From: Adineta vaga
Taxonomy: Eukaryota > Rotifera
NCBI GenBank assembly: GCA_021613535.1
Contig: CP075492.1
Span: forward strand, 16,306,001 to 16,370,000
Length of the DNA: 64,000 nt
Reading direction: 5' to 3'
Shown here: positions 34,136 through 46,420 of the stretch, one piece after another
How the letters are laid out: every line of letters starts with the position of its first letter
Position numbering within the stretch: position 1 is the stretch's first letter
Made by a program: the position numbers and the translations under genes
The notes under the pieces: generated by a model
The model's input: only the letters and a program-made list of their open reading frames with translations
Told to the model about the DNA's origin: nothing
Database searches by the model: none

Positions 34136-35168
34136 GAATATATATCCTAATCATCTCACTGTGTTACCGTCGAGTCCTCTGATAGACTAACCGTTCGGAA
34201 AAATAGCTTCTCCATATACATCATCATTGCCCTTAAGAAACTCTTATTTTAGATCAACACTTCTAGAAATTTCAAAGTGAATTATATATGAATCTAGATT
34301 TACCGTGGAAGAATTTTTTAAACAGTGGTTTTATAAAACCTATCCGTGCTATTTTTAATTGGAAATTAAATCGAAATCCATATATCAGAGTTTCAGTTCT
34401 AATCTCGACACATATTCGTGCAGGAAGTTCCGAGAACAGTGGATCATAATCAATTAACTTTATACCGAATAAAAACGATTGGAATTTTAATGTAGCTTGA
34501 AAGATTTGTAAGGTAGAAAAGTCGATTCCAACGCAACTAAACTCGCGGTTTCTAATGTATCATTTCCAATCAAGAATTCAATTAAGACATCATCGTGAGT
34601 GCACTATGACTTTTGAGACTCAAAAAAAAACTATCGGATAGATATAAATTCATCGTGTTTCTATAATATGCTTGGCGTTGATCGAGATAAGCTCAATTCA
34701 TGTTTTTAAATCGAAAACAAAAAAAAACGGAATATGAGTTAGCCTAGTAAAATTATTCTCCACACCTAAAGTAAATTCTATCGAAATATGCCAACTTAAA
34801 TCTACAAAACTGAAATCCCACTTCATAGAACATATCTGAAGTTCCGAAACGTATCAAATTTCCCTTTCCATGTCCGGAAATGTTTTCTATTTTTTATAAA
34901 CTCCATCTTTTTTACAGTTAAAATGTCAATATCAGAGTCTGACACCATGTCAACATATAATTCATTGTTAAGAACAAATCCGATGTAACTACACAATGAT
35001 AAAACCGCTTGAAAACTTCTTTTACACACAACATTCTTTAATAAAACTGCCTATCCGCTTATAACATTTCACACTGAAAGTGAATTCAAAACACATTCCC
35101 ATTTTCTACGCATCAACCTTCATTTTTATATGTAGATCATCACTTTCACTATTACGTTTTCTTCTTAG
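34136..35168. other. Spacer or long intron between the DED exons and the TPR array
   Basis: About 1 kb without a recognisable exon. It ends in a pyrimidine-rich acceptor (TTTTCTTCTTAG) directly before the TPR frame. Confidence 0.5.
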
Positions 35169-35179
35169 TTTATGCAGCG

Positions 35180-38100
35180 ATGAGACAAAACTCAGCAATA
35201 ATTTCCGACTATCGCAAAATAAACGGGATGTCAGACACACTTTCTCCTTTCGATGATTGGAGTTTAAGCATCACTTACGGAAACATTGCTTCAACATACA
35301 TTAAAATGGGACTATATGAAAGAGCCCTCGAAAACTACAACAATGCTCTTGACGTTCAAAAGAAATCTCTTCCTTCCAACCATGCCGACATAGCCGCCAG
35401 TTACAACAATATAGGAGTCGTGTATGCCGATATGGGAGCGTATTCAAGAGCACTAGAAAACTACGAGAAAGCTCTCGAGATTCGACAGAAGTCTCTTCCT
35501 TCTGATCATTCTGACTTAGTCGTCAGTCATAGCAACATAGGTGCTCTGTATTTCGCTTTGGGAGACCAATTTAGAGCTCTAGAAACCTTAAGCAGAGCCC
35601 TCGAAATTCAACAGAAATCTCTTCCGTCGGGCCATCCTAACTTAGCCACAACTTACAACAACATCGGTTTGAGCTACAACGCCTTGAAAAACTATCCAAG
35701 AGCGCTTGAAAATCTGAATAATGCACTCGAGATTCGAAAAAAATCTCTTCCTTCGAATCATCCTGATCTAGCCAAAAGTTACAACAACATCGGCTTGGTC
35801 TACTACGACTTGGGAGAACATTCAACAGCGCTTGAAAACTACAAAAAGGCACTCGTAATTCGACAAAAATCTCTTCCGCCCAATCATCCTCACTTGGCGA
35901 CAAGTTACAACAACATTGGTTCCGTCTACTACCATTTAAGAGACCATTTAAGAGTGCTTGAAAACTACAACAAAGCCTTCGAGATTCAAAAGAAATCTCT
36001 TCATTCGAATCATCCTGCCATAGCCAGAGGTTACAGCAACATCGGTTCGGTGTACTACGACTTGAGGAAACATTCAATAGCGCTTGAACACTACCAAAAT
36101 GCACTTCAGATTCAAAAGAAATCTCTTCCTTCCGATCATCCGGACATAGCCAAAACTTACTGCCACATAGGTTTGGTATACAATCAATTGGGAGAACATT
36201 CAAGAGCGCTTGAACACTATGAGAAAGCACTCCAGATCCAACAGAAATCTCTCCTCTCTCATCATCCTGACCTAGCTGCTACTTACAACAACATCGGTTT
36301 AGTGTACAACCATCGCGGAGACCATTCAAGAGCACTTGAAAACTACAACAAGGCACTCACGATTCGACAGAAATCCCTTCATTCCGAGCATCCTGACTTA
36401 GCCGCCACTTACAACAGCATTGGATCCGTGTATTATAAGATAGGAGACCACTCAAGAGCTCTTGAAAACTACAACAAGACACTTGAAATTCAACAGAAAT
36501 CTCTCGCTTCTGATCATCCTGACTTAGCCAAAACTTACAACAACATCGGAGTATTGTACAATCACCTGCGAGAACATTCGAAAGCCCTTGAAAACTACAA
36601 TAAGGCATTGGCAATACAACAGACGTCTCTTTCTTCGGACCATCCCGATTTAGCCGCCACTTATAGTAACATCGGTTGGATCTACTATGGCTTGGGAGAA
36701 CATTCGAGCGCTCTTGATAACTACAAGAAGGCACTAGAGATTCGACAAAAATCTCTTCCTTCCGATCATGCTGACTTAGCTACCACTTACAACAACATCG
36801 GTTTGGTGCACAACCAATTAGGAGAGCATTCAAGAGCGCTTGAACACTATGAGAAAGCACTCCAGATTCAACAGAAATCTCTCCTCTCTCATCATCCTGA
36901 CCTAGCTGCTACTTACAACAACATCGGTTTGGTGCACAACCAATTAGGAGACCATTCAAGAGCGCTTGAAAACTACAACAGGGCACTCACGATTCAACAG
37001 AAATCCCTTCATTCCGAGCATCCTCACTTAGCCACCACTTACAACAGCATCGGATCGGTGTATTATAGTACGGGAGACCATTCAAGAGCGCTTGAAAACT
37101 ACGAGAAGGCACTCGAGATTGAACAAAAGTCTCTTCCATCCGATCATCCTAACCTAGCTGCCACTTACAATAACATCGGTTTGGTGTACAATCAACTCGG
37201 AGACCATTCAAGAGCTCTTGAAAATTATAACAAAACCCTCCAGATTCAACAGAAATCTCTTCCTTCCGATCATCCCGGTTTCGCCGCCACTTATAATAAT
37301 ATTGGATTAGTCTACTACGACTTGGGAAAACATTCAACAGCGCTTGAAAACTGGATGAAGGCACTGGCAATTCGACAAAAATCTCTTCCTTCTGATCATC
37401 CTGACCTGGCCAAAAGTTACAACAACATTGGATTATTGTACAATCGCCTGGGGGAACATTCAAAAGCGGTTGAAAACTACCGGAATGCACTCGTGATCCG
37501 ACAAAAATCGCTTTCACCGAATCATCAAGAATTAGCCGCAATTTACAACAACATTGGCTCCGTGCATTTTGAGACGCTATATTATTCGAGAGCTCTTGAA
37601 AATTACAACTGGACACTGAAAACTCGGCAAAAATATCTTCCTTCCAATCACTCGGACATAGCCAAAAGTTACAACAACATCGGTTCGGCATACTACAAGT
37701 TGGGAGAACATTCAAGAGCGCTTGAAAACTACTACAAGGCACTGGATATTCAGCAGAAATCCCTTTCTTCTAATCACTCTGACTTAGGCGCAAGCTACAA
37801 CAACATCGGCTCCGTGTATTTTAAGACAGGAGACCATTCGAGAGCCCTTGAAAACTACTACAAGGCACTGGAGATTCAACAGAAATGTCTTCCTCCTCAG
37901 CATCCTGACTTAGTCGCCACTTACAAGAACATCGGCACTGTGTATCATACTACAGGAGACCATTTAAGAGCTCTTGAAAAGTACAAGGAGGCGCTCGAGA
38001 GTCAAAAGAAATATTTTCCTTCTAATCATCCTGAGATAGCTAAAAGTTACAACAACATCGCTTCGATGTACTACGACTTGGGAGAATATTCAACAGCTCT

Positions 38101-38884
38101 CGAAAACTACAATAGAGTACTCGAGGTTCAACTGAAATATCTTCCACCCACTCATCCTGACTTAGTCGCGAGTTACAAGAACATCGGCACTGTGTATCAT
38201 ATCACAGGAGACCATTTAAGAGCTCTTGAAAACTACAATAGAGTACTCGAGGTTCAACTGAGTTATCTTCCACCCACTCATCCCGATCTGGCCGCCAGTT
38301 ACCGAGATAAAGGTGTCGTGTATTCTGATATGGGCCATAAATTCAGAGCTCTCGAAAACTACAACAAGACACTGAAGATTCAACAGAAATCTCTTTCTCC
38401 CATTCATCCTGATTTAGCTAAAAGTTACATGCTCATCGGTTTGGTATACAAGAATTTAGGAGAACATTCAAAAGCGCTTGAAAACTACAAGAGGGCACTG
38501 GAGATACAAGAGAAATCTGTTCCGCCCATTCACCCTGACTTAGCTAATAGTTATCTGCTTATCGGTTGGGTTTACGATCATTTGGGCGAGTATCCAAGAG
38601 CCCTAGAAAACTACAAGAAAGCACTCGAGAGTCAAAAGAAATATTTGCCTTCTAATCATCCCGAGATAGCTAAAAGTTACAACAACATCGCTGCGGTGTA
38701 CTACGACTTGGGAGAATATTCAACAGCACTCGAAAACTACAACAAGGCTCTCGCGATTCGACAAAAATCTCTTCCTTCCAATCAACGCGACTTAGCCAAC
38801 ACTTACAGCAACATAGGTAACTCGTATCCAAAGTTAACAGATCACTCGAAAACTGATATGGGTGTTGGTGTGAATGATGAATAA
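35180..38884 (+). CDS. Giant TPR-repeat protein (28 full 42-residue units), kinesin-light-chain type
   Basis: A single uninterrupted frame of 1234 codons. After about 35 leader residues it consists of 28 complete 42-residue units plus a broken 29th. Each unit follows LAxxYNNIGxVYxxLGxHSxALENYxKALxIQQKSLPSxHPD, the two-helix TPR of kinesin light chains (known to bind peptide cargo or partner proteins). No catalytic domain is visible. Units 8-12 and 13-17 are near copies (630 bp apart), and units 22-23 match 27-28, again five units apart, showing expansion in five-unit blocks. The array ends abruptly in unit 29 with TDMGVGVNDE, whose DNA is a telomere-like GGGTGTTGGTGTG motif. The frame is open upstream to an acceptor at 35168, so it may be the 3' part of the DED gene. 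Confidence 0.92.
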   Translation: MRQNSAIISDYRKINGMSDTLSPFDDWSLSITYGNIASTYIKMGLYERALENYNNALDVQKKSLPSNHADIAASYNNIGVVYADMGAYSRALENYEKALEIRQKSLPSDHSDLVVSHSNIGALYFALGDQFRALETLSRALEIQQKSLPSGHPNLATTYNNIGLSYNALKNYPRALENLNNALEIRKKSLPSNHPDLAKSYNNIGLVYYDLGEHSTALENYKKALVIRQKSLPPNHPHLATSYNNIGSVYYHLRDHLRVLENYNKAFEIQKKSLHSNHPAIARGYSNIGSVYYDLRKHSIALEHYQNALQIQKKSLPSDHPDIAKTYCHIGLVYNQLGEHSRALEHYEKALQIQQKSLLSHHPDLAATYNNIGLVYNHRGDHSRALENYNKALTIRQKSLHSEHPDLAATYNSIGSVYYKIGDHSRALENYNKTLEIQQKSLASDHPDLAKTYNNIGVLYNHLREHSKALENYNKALAIQQTSLSSDHPDLAATYSNIGWIYYGLGEHSSALDNYKKALEIRQKSLPSDHADLATTYNNIGLVHNQLGEHSRALEHYEKALQIQQKSLLSHHPDLAATYNNIGLVHNQLGDHSRALENYNRALTIQQKSLHSEHPHLATTYNSIGSVYYSTGDHSRALENYEKALEIEQKSLPSDHPNLAATYNNIGLVYNQLGDHSRALENYNKTLQIQQKSLPSDHPGFAATYNNIGLVYYDLGKHSTALENWMKALAIRQKSLPSDHPDLAKSYNNIGLLYNRLGEHSKAVENYRNALVIRQKSLSPNHQELAAIYNNIGSVHFETLYYSRALENYNWTLKTRQKYLPSNHSDIAKSYNNIGSAYYKLGEHSRALENYYKALDIQQKSLSSNHSDLGASYNNIGSVYFKTGDHSRALENYYKALEIQQKCLPPQHPDLVATYKNIGTVYHTTGDHLRALEKYKEALESQKKYFPSNHPEIAKSYNNIASMYYDLGEYSTALENYNRVLEVQLKYLPPTHPDLVASYKNIGTVYHITGDHLRALENYNRVLEVQLSYLPPTHPDLAASYRDKGVVYSDMGHKFRALENYNKTLKIQQKSLSPIHPDLAKSYMLIGLVYKNLGEHSKALENYKRALEIQEKSVPPIHPDLANSYLLIGWVYDHLGEYPRALENYKKALESQKKYLPSNHPEIAKSYNNIAAVYYDLGEYSTALENYNKALAIRQKSLPSNQRDLANTYSNIGNSYPKLTDHSKTDMGVGVNDE
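35294..38850 (+). repeat. 126-bp tandem coding repeat
   Basis: About 28 units of 126 bp encode the TPR array. Near-identical blocks five units apart (for example 36185-36310 against 36815-36940) show higher-order duplication or gene conversion. Confidence 0.9.
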
Positions 38885-40651
38885 AATAGGCTGTCATCTT
38901 GGTCACATAAGTCAGAAACGAATAACTGACTAAGTTGAATAGATTAGTTAACTTTTCATTAAGTAATAAATACACATATACTAAGGGTATGAATTTCACC
39001 AGCGATCAGTACGATAATCTTATACTCTTTTTAAATTAGCGGGAACACTTTTATACTGAATCATGATGTATATAATACGACTTTGTAAAATGAATACTCT
39101 TGAACAAATCCTCGTAGGTTGTTGTACACAAAAGGTGGTCATCTATCGCGTCTGGAAAGTGCAACTTCTTAGTACATACAAGAAAGCATTATTTTGAATA
39201 GTTTGATCAAAATTAACCTGTCGTTAGGCGTTGATTTGTAAGTTGCTATTATTATTCAATCATCGCATACGCTTATTGGTGGTATATTTTAATGATCTCT
39301 CCTTCTCTAGTTAAATCAAGTCTTTCTGGCCATTGTAGTCATTATAATCGAGATAAGTGCATATGCTGTCGATTCTACTAGAAACTTTGTTTTACAATCT
39401 GATCGATCAGCAATAATTTACTGGATGACGAAGTAAAAGAAGTTGAATTTATATTTGAACTGAATATAATTACAGGCGATCTTGAGCCAGGCTGAATTAA
39501 AACCATGAAATATCGCATACGGTTTTTTCTTACATTGTTTATCTTATTTGATAAGTTTGCTAGTTCGCGTCATAAGCGTTGCACTTTCCATCATACACAA
39601 AGTATTTATAAAAAATAAAGCGTGATGCTCTTTCATTTTCATAACATAATGATGAATCAGTTCGATTCTGATGTTAAAACGTTGATGACATTTGCTTTAT
39701 TATCAAATGCAAATCTAGTTGATGATCATTCACCCTATCATGGTCCATTATTAGATTAATGCAAACCATTTCGGATGGAGTCAGTAGCACTCGATGAATG
39801 GGATATCTCAAAAATCAAGTCTGATAACAAAGCAGAAGGTATTCTGCTTTGATATAACTCTGCAATGGAATGCGATAGGTACTTGAACTTTTTTGTTAGA
39901 AAAGAGGAAGGCCTGTAGTGCAAAAGTATATAAAAGAGCTTGCCTATGAAATAGCTTTTGAAGATAATAAAAGTTTGAGGGTGTAGGACGATGAAAGTGT
40001 TTTCCACAACTTCAATCGCTTTTTACACGAGAATATAATTGTTCGTTACAACTAAGGCTCTCATATAATATAAAAATAATTGGTATATCCGTATTATAGA
40101 AAATAGTTGTTCGATTTTAATTTTCAGTTATGAAATATGTAGAAAATATACTTTTCTGTACAGTAATAATGCATATGTCCTCACATGATAATATTCTGGT
40201 TATACGAATAAAAAGATAACCTGTTCAATTACACAGTCACTCTCACATTCAATTCAATCGATGAGTTATATCAAAACAAAACTATATTTATGGATCAATA
40301 GAGAAACGATTTAATAAATCTTGGTGTAAGTGTGAAATGAAGACTGTCTCGAACGCACACATTCACCCTTGAACTCGTCTTCCAATTATATGTTAAGATT
40401 TATCAAAAGTTTTATTGATTTCGTCATTTCACAACAGGCGCTTATGTGATGCAATATTCTTTCATATGGGTCTAACGCACTTTCGTGCCGTAAAGTACGG
40501 AACGTGTACTATTTGGCCTTGCATAGCATGCGGTATAGAAATGTCAACAAAGTGACGAGAGAAAAACAAAAATACACATTTGTTTTCAAAAAGTAAGTAA
40601 TAAAAGAAACGATCATGAGAATGAAAAATCATTTTTTAGATAGATCCAATA
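38885..40651. other. Non-coding stretch with one telomere-like hairpin
   Basis: I see no gene. A 36-codon sense-looking frame at about 39650-39760 (LMTFALLSNANLVDDHSPYH) could be a gene remnant but is too short to assign. The hairpin is at 40320-40375. Confidence 0.5.
40320..40375. repeat. Telomere-like hairpin (degenerate)
   Basis: The arms TTGGTGTAAGTGTGAAATG and CGCACACATTCACCC lie around AAGACTGTCTCGAA. It is weaker than other members. Confidence 0.5.
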
Positions 40652-41823
40652 ATGTCGTTTCTATATACCGTGGTTGGATTTCTGAAAAAATTAGTCTTAT
40701 TTATTTTAATTGTTTCAATTGCTATTCCTCTGCGATATGGTTCAATAGATCCAAAATATCTTTTTATTCGTTTATTACACTCAACATTATCATTGAAATA
40801 CTCGATGATATCAGATCAAGCTCGACCAACACTTAGTGCAAATTATCGAGCTTTCGAGAATATGTTGCGAATGATGCCATTTCCAAAACTTGATCCATCA
40901 GCAGATCCACTTACTGTAATCAAAGAAATGCGTTCCTCTTTCGACATGAATTCGATAACTCCAAAACCATCTCAATGTCAAATCGATAAAGAAGTATTTG
41001 AATACGACGAACATGTAGTTGATGCATATTGGGTTAATTATCCTCCAAAAAACATTCAAAGACATTCTGATAAAATATTACTCTACTTTCATGGTGGAGG
41101 ATATTTTTTGGGTAATATTAATAGTGAGAAGTGATTAACTAATGTATGGCAAAATCTAAGGAATTGTTTTCTGCTCTAATAGGCTATAGTGGATATGAAT
41201 GTCATCTCTCTGAACTTTTTAACGTAACTATACTTCATTTGGAATATCGACTTTGTCCTGAACACTCATTACCTGCAGCTGTTGATGATGCAGTTGCACT
41301 TTATCGTGCTCTTCTTCGTCAGAACATTTCCTCATCTCAACTGATGATAATGGGCGAGTCGGCTGGTGGTGGTCTTGTTTTATTATCTTTACAAGCTCTA
41401 CTCGCTCACCAATTACCTGTTCCTCGTGGTGTTATTGTTCTATCACCATTCACTGATCTTTCAATGTCTGGTGAGAGTTATATACGTAATCAGCATACTG
41501 ATATATCACCTCAGTTTGATAAGAATTGGTATGTAGCACTTTTATTGGGTTCCAATCATACTCAATTGTCTCTTGATGATTCTCGGTTTAGTCCTTTGTT
41601 TGGTTCATTCAAAGGATTTCCACCAATGTATATCAATGTGGGAACGGCAGAAAAAATGGAAGATGATTCAAGACGAGTGTGGAAGAAAGCTATAGACGTC
41701 GATGTTGATGTAACATTTGAAGAAGGTTTACATATGACACATATATATCCTGCATTTTTTCTTTATTATTCGGAAGCACGAAATACACTTGATAATATTA
41801 ACAAATGGATACAGAAAATTTAA
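40652..41823 (+). CDS. Arylacetamide-deacetylase-like alpha/beta hydrolase (HSL family)
   Basis: Two exons, 40652-41123 and 41183-41823, with a 59-nt GT-AG intron, giving 370 residues with no stop. The N-terminus has a signal anchor (VVGFLKKLVLFILIVSIAI), so the enzyme probably faces the ER lumen, as AADAC does. The oxyanion-hole motif HGGGYFLG is in exon 1. Exon 2 holds the nucleophile elbow GESAGG and the HSL-family LEYRLCPEHSLPAAVDDA segment. The likely acid is in EKMEDDSR and the likely catalytic His in GLHMTHIYP. It should hydrolyse esters or acylamides of lipids or xenobiotics. Key residues are all present and the gene looks functional. An overlapping frame at 40615-40836 is discarded. 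Confidence 0.9.
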
Positions 41824-42133
41824 CAAAAAACGAAATAATCATTAGTATACTTCATTTATCTTTGGTTTCGATTGACAATAGTATATTGTATTATATTATC
41901 TTTTTTTTCTCTTAAATATATGTTACTACGTAGGTCGAGGAGGTGTTGAGATTATAAAACTTTGCCATTCGTATCAGACCAAAAATAAGACATGTGTTGC
42001 TTATAAATAAGATTTTCTATTATAAAAAGAATGAAAAACATGTCACTAAGCTGATTTTTATCATCGGTAACTGTATAATTAATCGCGTCATGAGAATGGG
42101 TGCCAATCAGAAGCTCTTTCGTGTTTTGTATAC
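41824..42133. other. Short spacer between hydrolase and transposase
   Basis: AT-rich, with nothing recognisable. I looked for the end of a transposon here and found no convincing inverted repeat. Confidence 0.4.
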
Positions 42134-43741
42134 TCAGTAAAAAAACTGGTTGAAGCAAAGAATACGATGACAATGGCTGCAGCAAATGAAAGAGTAGTCA
42201 TCGCATGCTACCATAGAACAGAAATCTTCGTCTAAAGAAAAACACACATCATGGACACTATCAAAATGACCAGGATCTTTTGACGTATAGCCACTCGAAT
42301 ACCAAGAATATTTGATCAAAGGCGAGAATGTTTTAGCTGATAGTTGGTTATGTATCAAAGAATGCATTTTTAAAATGCAGTTTCTAGAACAGATGTCAAT
42401 GTTTATTTGATCAATGGCCGCGCGATCATAAATTTTTTGTTTGAAATATTTCCATTGTCGAAAAAAATAACGATCCAACGGTTGAATATCACCGGTTGTT
42501 TTTGGTGGAATTTGCATTTGCTTACAAGTGATATTTTCAACGAAAATATCATCATAAATGCTGGAATCAGTCTGACCTGACCAGGAGTCCAGCAGCAGTA
42601 AACAATCTTCAGAAACCGATGGACTTAGAACATTTTCAGCCCAGTACTGAATATGTGTTTTACTCAGTTTTCCGCTCTTACTGCAGGAGACATGAATATT
42701 ACTCGCTTGATAGATTGATTGTTTAATACGCGGTCCAAGTTTTCCTGTAGGCTCTTGTAAACATATAAAAACCGGATCAATTAATTCTCCAGCCATACTA
42801 ATGATCGGCATAATTGTGTATGAATGAGTAACAGCATTCGTTGACTTGACGCGGCCTCTTATTATTTTTTCACCGGTTGTTGCCAGAGTCCGTGTTGATG
42901 GATTATCATAACTGAAAGATCAAAAGCGCTATTTTCTATTTAATTTCCTTCCATTCGTAAACAACGTACTTGAAACTGCTTTGATCGCTATTCAATATAT
43001 GATTTTCAGCATAATTCGAAATGGTATTTCTTACTGTTTGGACAAAATTTTCGGCGGATTTCAATATTTTATCTCGATCTTCCAAATGATTTTTGGTTAC
43101 CAGCTTTGTTACTTTTTTTGATGAAATGTGATGGCGATGTTTAAAGTTAAATATCCAATGATGAGATGCTGTAAAACCAACGATATTTAAATCATGCGCT
43201 TTTTTAATAGCCAGCGCCTTAAATCTGAATCGTGTATTAGTAGACAACATTGTCGAGAACGAATAAATTCCGCATAAACAAAGTCATCGACGCGTTGAAG
43301 TTTTTGTGTTTTTGTACCTTGAACATTAACGTATTGCGTGATGCGGCGTAATTGTTCTTTATGTTTTATTTGTTTATATCGTCTACGTATTGAATGAAAA
43401 GTATGGTTTTCTGAATATTCTACAATGGCACACATTGTATCATAAGAATATCTAATACCATCGACGTTTGAAGCAACATCATTTTTATCTTCTTCTTGAT
43501 AATCAGCACTGCAATCGTTATATTCAGCAAAATCCAATGTTACAATATGGTCGACTAGGAGTTCTGCTGAATTTAATAGTTGATTAAACAACAGAAACAG
43601 CTGGTCCGCCAACTCATGATCTTTGGATGATGGTTCACTTTGAACGAGTTCTGGATATTTTTGACGCACCAGATTGTTAAACATGTAAAGAATATTGTTA
43701 ACCTTAATCATATTTGCGTTGGAAACACGATAATGTATCAC
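42134..43741 (-). pseudogene. CENP-B/pogo (Tigger/Jerky-like) DDE transposase with one frameshift
   Basis: The 5' exon (42970-43741) encodes an acidic leader and a DNA-binding region of the CENP-B HTH kind (FTASHHWIFNFKHRHHISSK). It shifts frame at about 43210, where one G seems lost from a TGGG run, and then continues. It ends with the first catalytic Asp in LNSDQSSF. A 58-nt intron (42912-42969) joins in phase to the second exon, which has LLLLDSWSGQTD (second Asp) and TTGDIQPLDRYFFRQWK (third acidic residue). The C-terminus is Cys/His-rich (SFICCSHCHRILCF). The DDE catalytic set is readable, so only the frameshift marks it as dead. No terminal inverted repeats were found, so it may be an old insertion or a domesticated gene. 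Confidence 0.8.
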
Positions 43742-45341
43742 GTTAGAGATTGTAAAGGTTATCGCATGTTTTATTTAAACCAAAAGCAGTCTATTTATAG
43801 GGCGAAAGGACGAACGAACGAATATATAAATACAAAAGAGATGGATATCATGAGAACGAAGAAATAGTGATAACAGAGGCCTAGAGAAGAAAGCTTGAAT
43901 ATACAGAGATACAGAATATATATAGTTAGTATACGAGATCTATGGTGATGTAGTGAAAACACAGAGAACAGATAAATCGAACGGGATATAATAATACCTA
44001 GCGAAAAAATAAACTAGAACTTTTAAAAACTCTAAAGAAAAAATCTATGTGGCAAGGTATATGTGTCAATTTCTTGGAAAATGTTTTGGCTATAATTTTT
44101 TATTGCAGCAGCCGTAGCCGCTAATTGTTTCATACCTGAGATAGGTATACTTGACTTAACAAACCCACATTATTTTCATTGAAATCCCAGGGACACACCT
44201 GGGGACCTTCCCTTGTAAGACAGGAACTTATAATACGGAGGAGGAAGTTAATGAAAGACTTGATCTTTTCAAAGAAACTATTTTGAAGGGTTAATTGTTT
44301 GCTTATGTTCATACTTTACTGATTAGCTCAGACATGAAGTTCAAATAAAAATGATTCTTTTCAACAAAACTTGACTGAACGGTGTGCTGAGTGAAGGAGC
44401 GCAAAACCTAAATTAATCTATGAAAATTACATAAAGTAATGTCTTACTCAGATTTTACAAACGGTTCCTATGAAAAAGAATTAAGCAAGTCCTGATGCGA
44501 TTGCTACCTGTATTATACTCAAAGAAAACGTTAGTCAATCAGAGATAGGGTTTTAGAGTATATATTAGAATTCATTGAACTCATTCATTAAACCGAAATC
44601 AATCTATCATTCTTGTAAAAGGAAGTTAAGTATATTTGATGACATCCAGCTACTTACATTCAGGCCTGCCATCTGTACTCCAATTGGGGGGGGGGGGGGT
44701 ATAGTACCTCATTTCGACCCTTTTCACTTTAAACTACTTATGACTTCTTTGTTAACAGAATTCAGGATAATTACTTCTACGTGGACAGCAAAAGTACTTT
44801 TTCTGAGCACATTCAGAACAGTGCATAAGTTTCCGAACAGTTTTTGAGCGAGTTCTCGTTTAAGAAAATGATTTGAATACTGAAAAGTTTATTAAATTTC
44901 CCATATAACACCTTTCTGTATAAAAATCGATTGAGAATGACAAAATTTTGATAAATTTTCGATCACTACAAAAGCTACTCCAGCTCTCGTGTGAAATTCT
45001 TTCATCATATCTCCAAATCTCGACTGTCTTGAATTCTATGGCGTATAACAAGATTTACGCTACTTAGTCTACATAGCCCATATCATTTTCAACAATATTT
45101 GCATTTTATCTATTGAAGAAATCTTTTTCGAAAAACGTTTTACTTCTGAACTAGTAATTTGCGAAAGGAGAACAGTGTAGATCATTTTTGTATAACGAAA
45201 AGCAAATATGAAGTTGTACATCAAAGGAGACGTTTTTTGCAATAATATTTTACAGTATCGGCTTTGATTTTGAGAAAAATCCATGTACCGCATCGAAAAT
45301 TTTCGTACCCCATTTCGGACCTCATGAGATGGCAGCCCCGG
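43742..45341. other. Non-coding stretch with a 14-base G run
   Basis: I see no gene. A run of 14 G residues lies at 44686-44699. Short words GGCCTGCCATCT (44663) and, inverted, near 45330 might be ends of a roughly 670-bp insertion next to the left edge of duplication B, but no target duplication is visible. Confidence 0.4.
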
Positions 45342-46420
45342 GTGTCACACACCATTTCGGAAAAATGTTACCTGTTACCATTTGGCAACACTCGACCAAA
45401 AAGGTTAAGTAAAGTTTTGTGCTGTACCCCCTCTCTGTCTTCGACACCTCGGTACGCTTCTGTTCTTTACGAATCGTAAACTCTGGTGATATAAGCCTCT
45501 ATTTTCTCGATATAAATCCACAAAAGTATTTCGAAAATGTGTACATGAAGGATTTTAAAACACTACTTGGTTAGTTACAAGATGACGGTGAGTCGGTGAT
45601 GGTGATACCGGTGGTTACTGTCACTGTTGCATGCCTAAACGCAATAAAGCTCAACACAACAAAACACATTTTATATTTGAACTCGAATTAGGAACATTAC
45701 TTTTTTCGACAGGTGAAGTTGTCAGTCTAGTTGTATTCCTCTGCTCTTGACACTAATAAAGATAATATGATAATGTTCTTGCATAGGTAATGATGTTAAC
45801 CGTCAGAATTTTATGAAAAAAAAGATTAATAATTTCACAGTGAAAACGAATATTTGAGACAAATGCACTCATTTCTCATCGATTTCGTCCTATTATTACT
45901 TTAGCTTCGAAGCAATATCTACTCTCAGACTAAATATGTTCATTTATAATTTATATTTTCATGCATTATATTAATTTTTAAAAATCTTACGCATATAAGG
46001 AAATGTTCATAACACTAGAGAGTACTGATAAACATGTCTATTGTCATCAAAATCTCGTCATTTTTCATAACATAGGTATTTTTTGCTCTATTAAACATTT
46101 ATGTGGTCAGTTATTACAGAAAGAAATCTTTCTTTATGATTTATTTTATTTTTATTTTGTAAACATAAGAATTGCAGGAACATTTTATTAAGAAAAAGTG
46201 GATTAACCTCATTGCATTCCCATTGGCTTTTCATATATGTCTGTCTGAAAGAATCTTTCAGCATGTTAATATCCTGGCAACACGGGTAATCTTTCTTGCT
46301 TCCACACAGAGACGATTCCTGACTTTTCACATGAAAAAGATTTTAAAAAGGACACATAGTGTTGTCAAAAGTGGCATAAACGACTTGCAATAGTATACTA
46401 AACACACGGTTACAACTCCA

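Noticed and set aside
35637-37742. Long Cys-rich open frames on the minus strand across the TPR array
   Set aside because: They are the antisense shadow of a 126-bp coding repeat; the frame repeats only because the plus-strand gene repeats.
39756-40007. 83-codon minus frame
   Set aside because: No supporting feature and inconsistent with a sense-looking remnant on the other strand.
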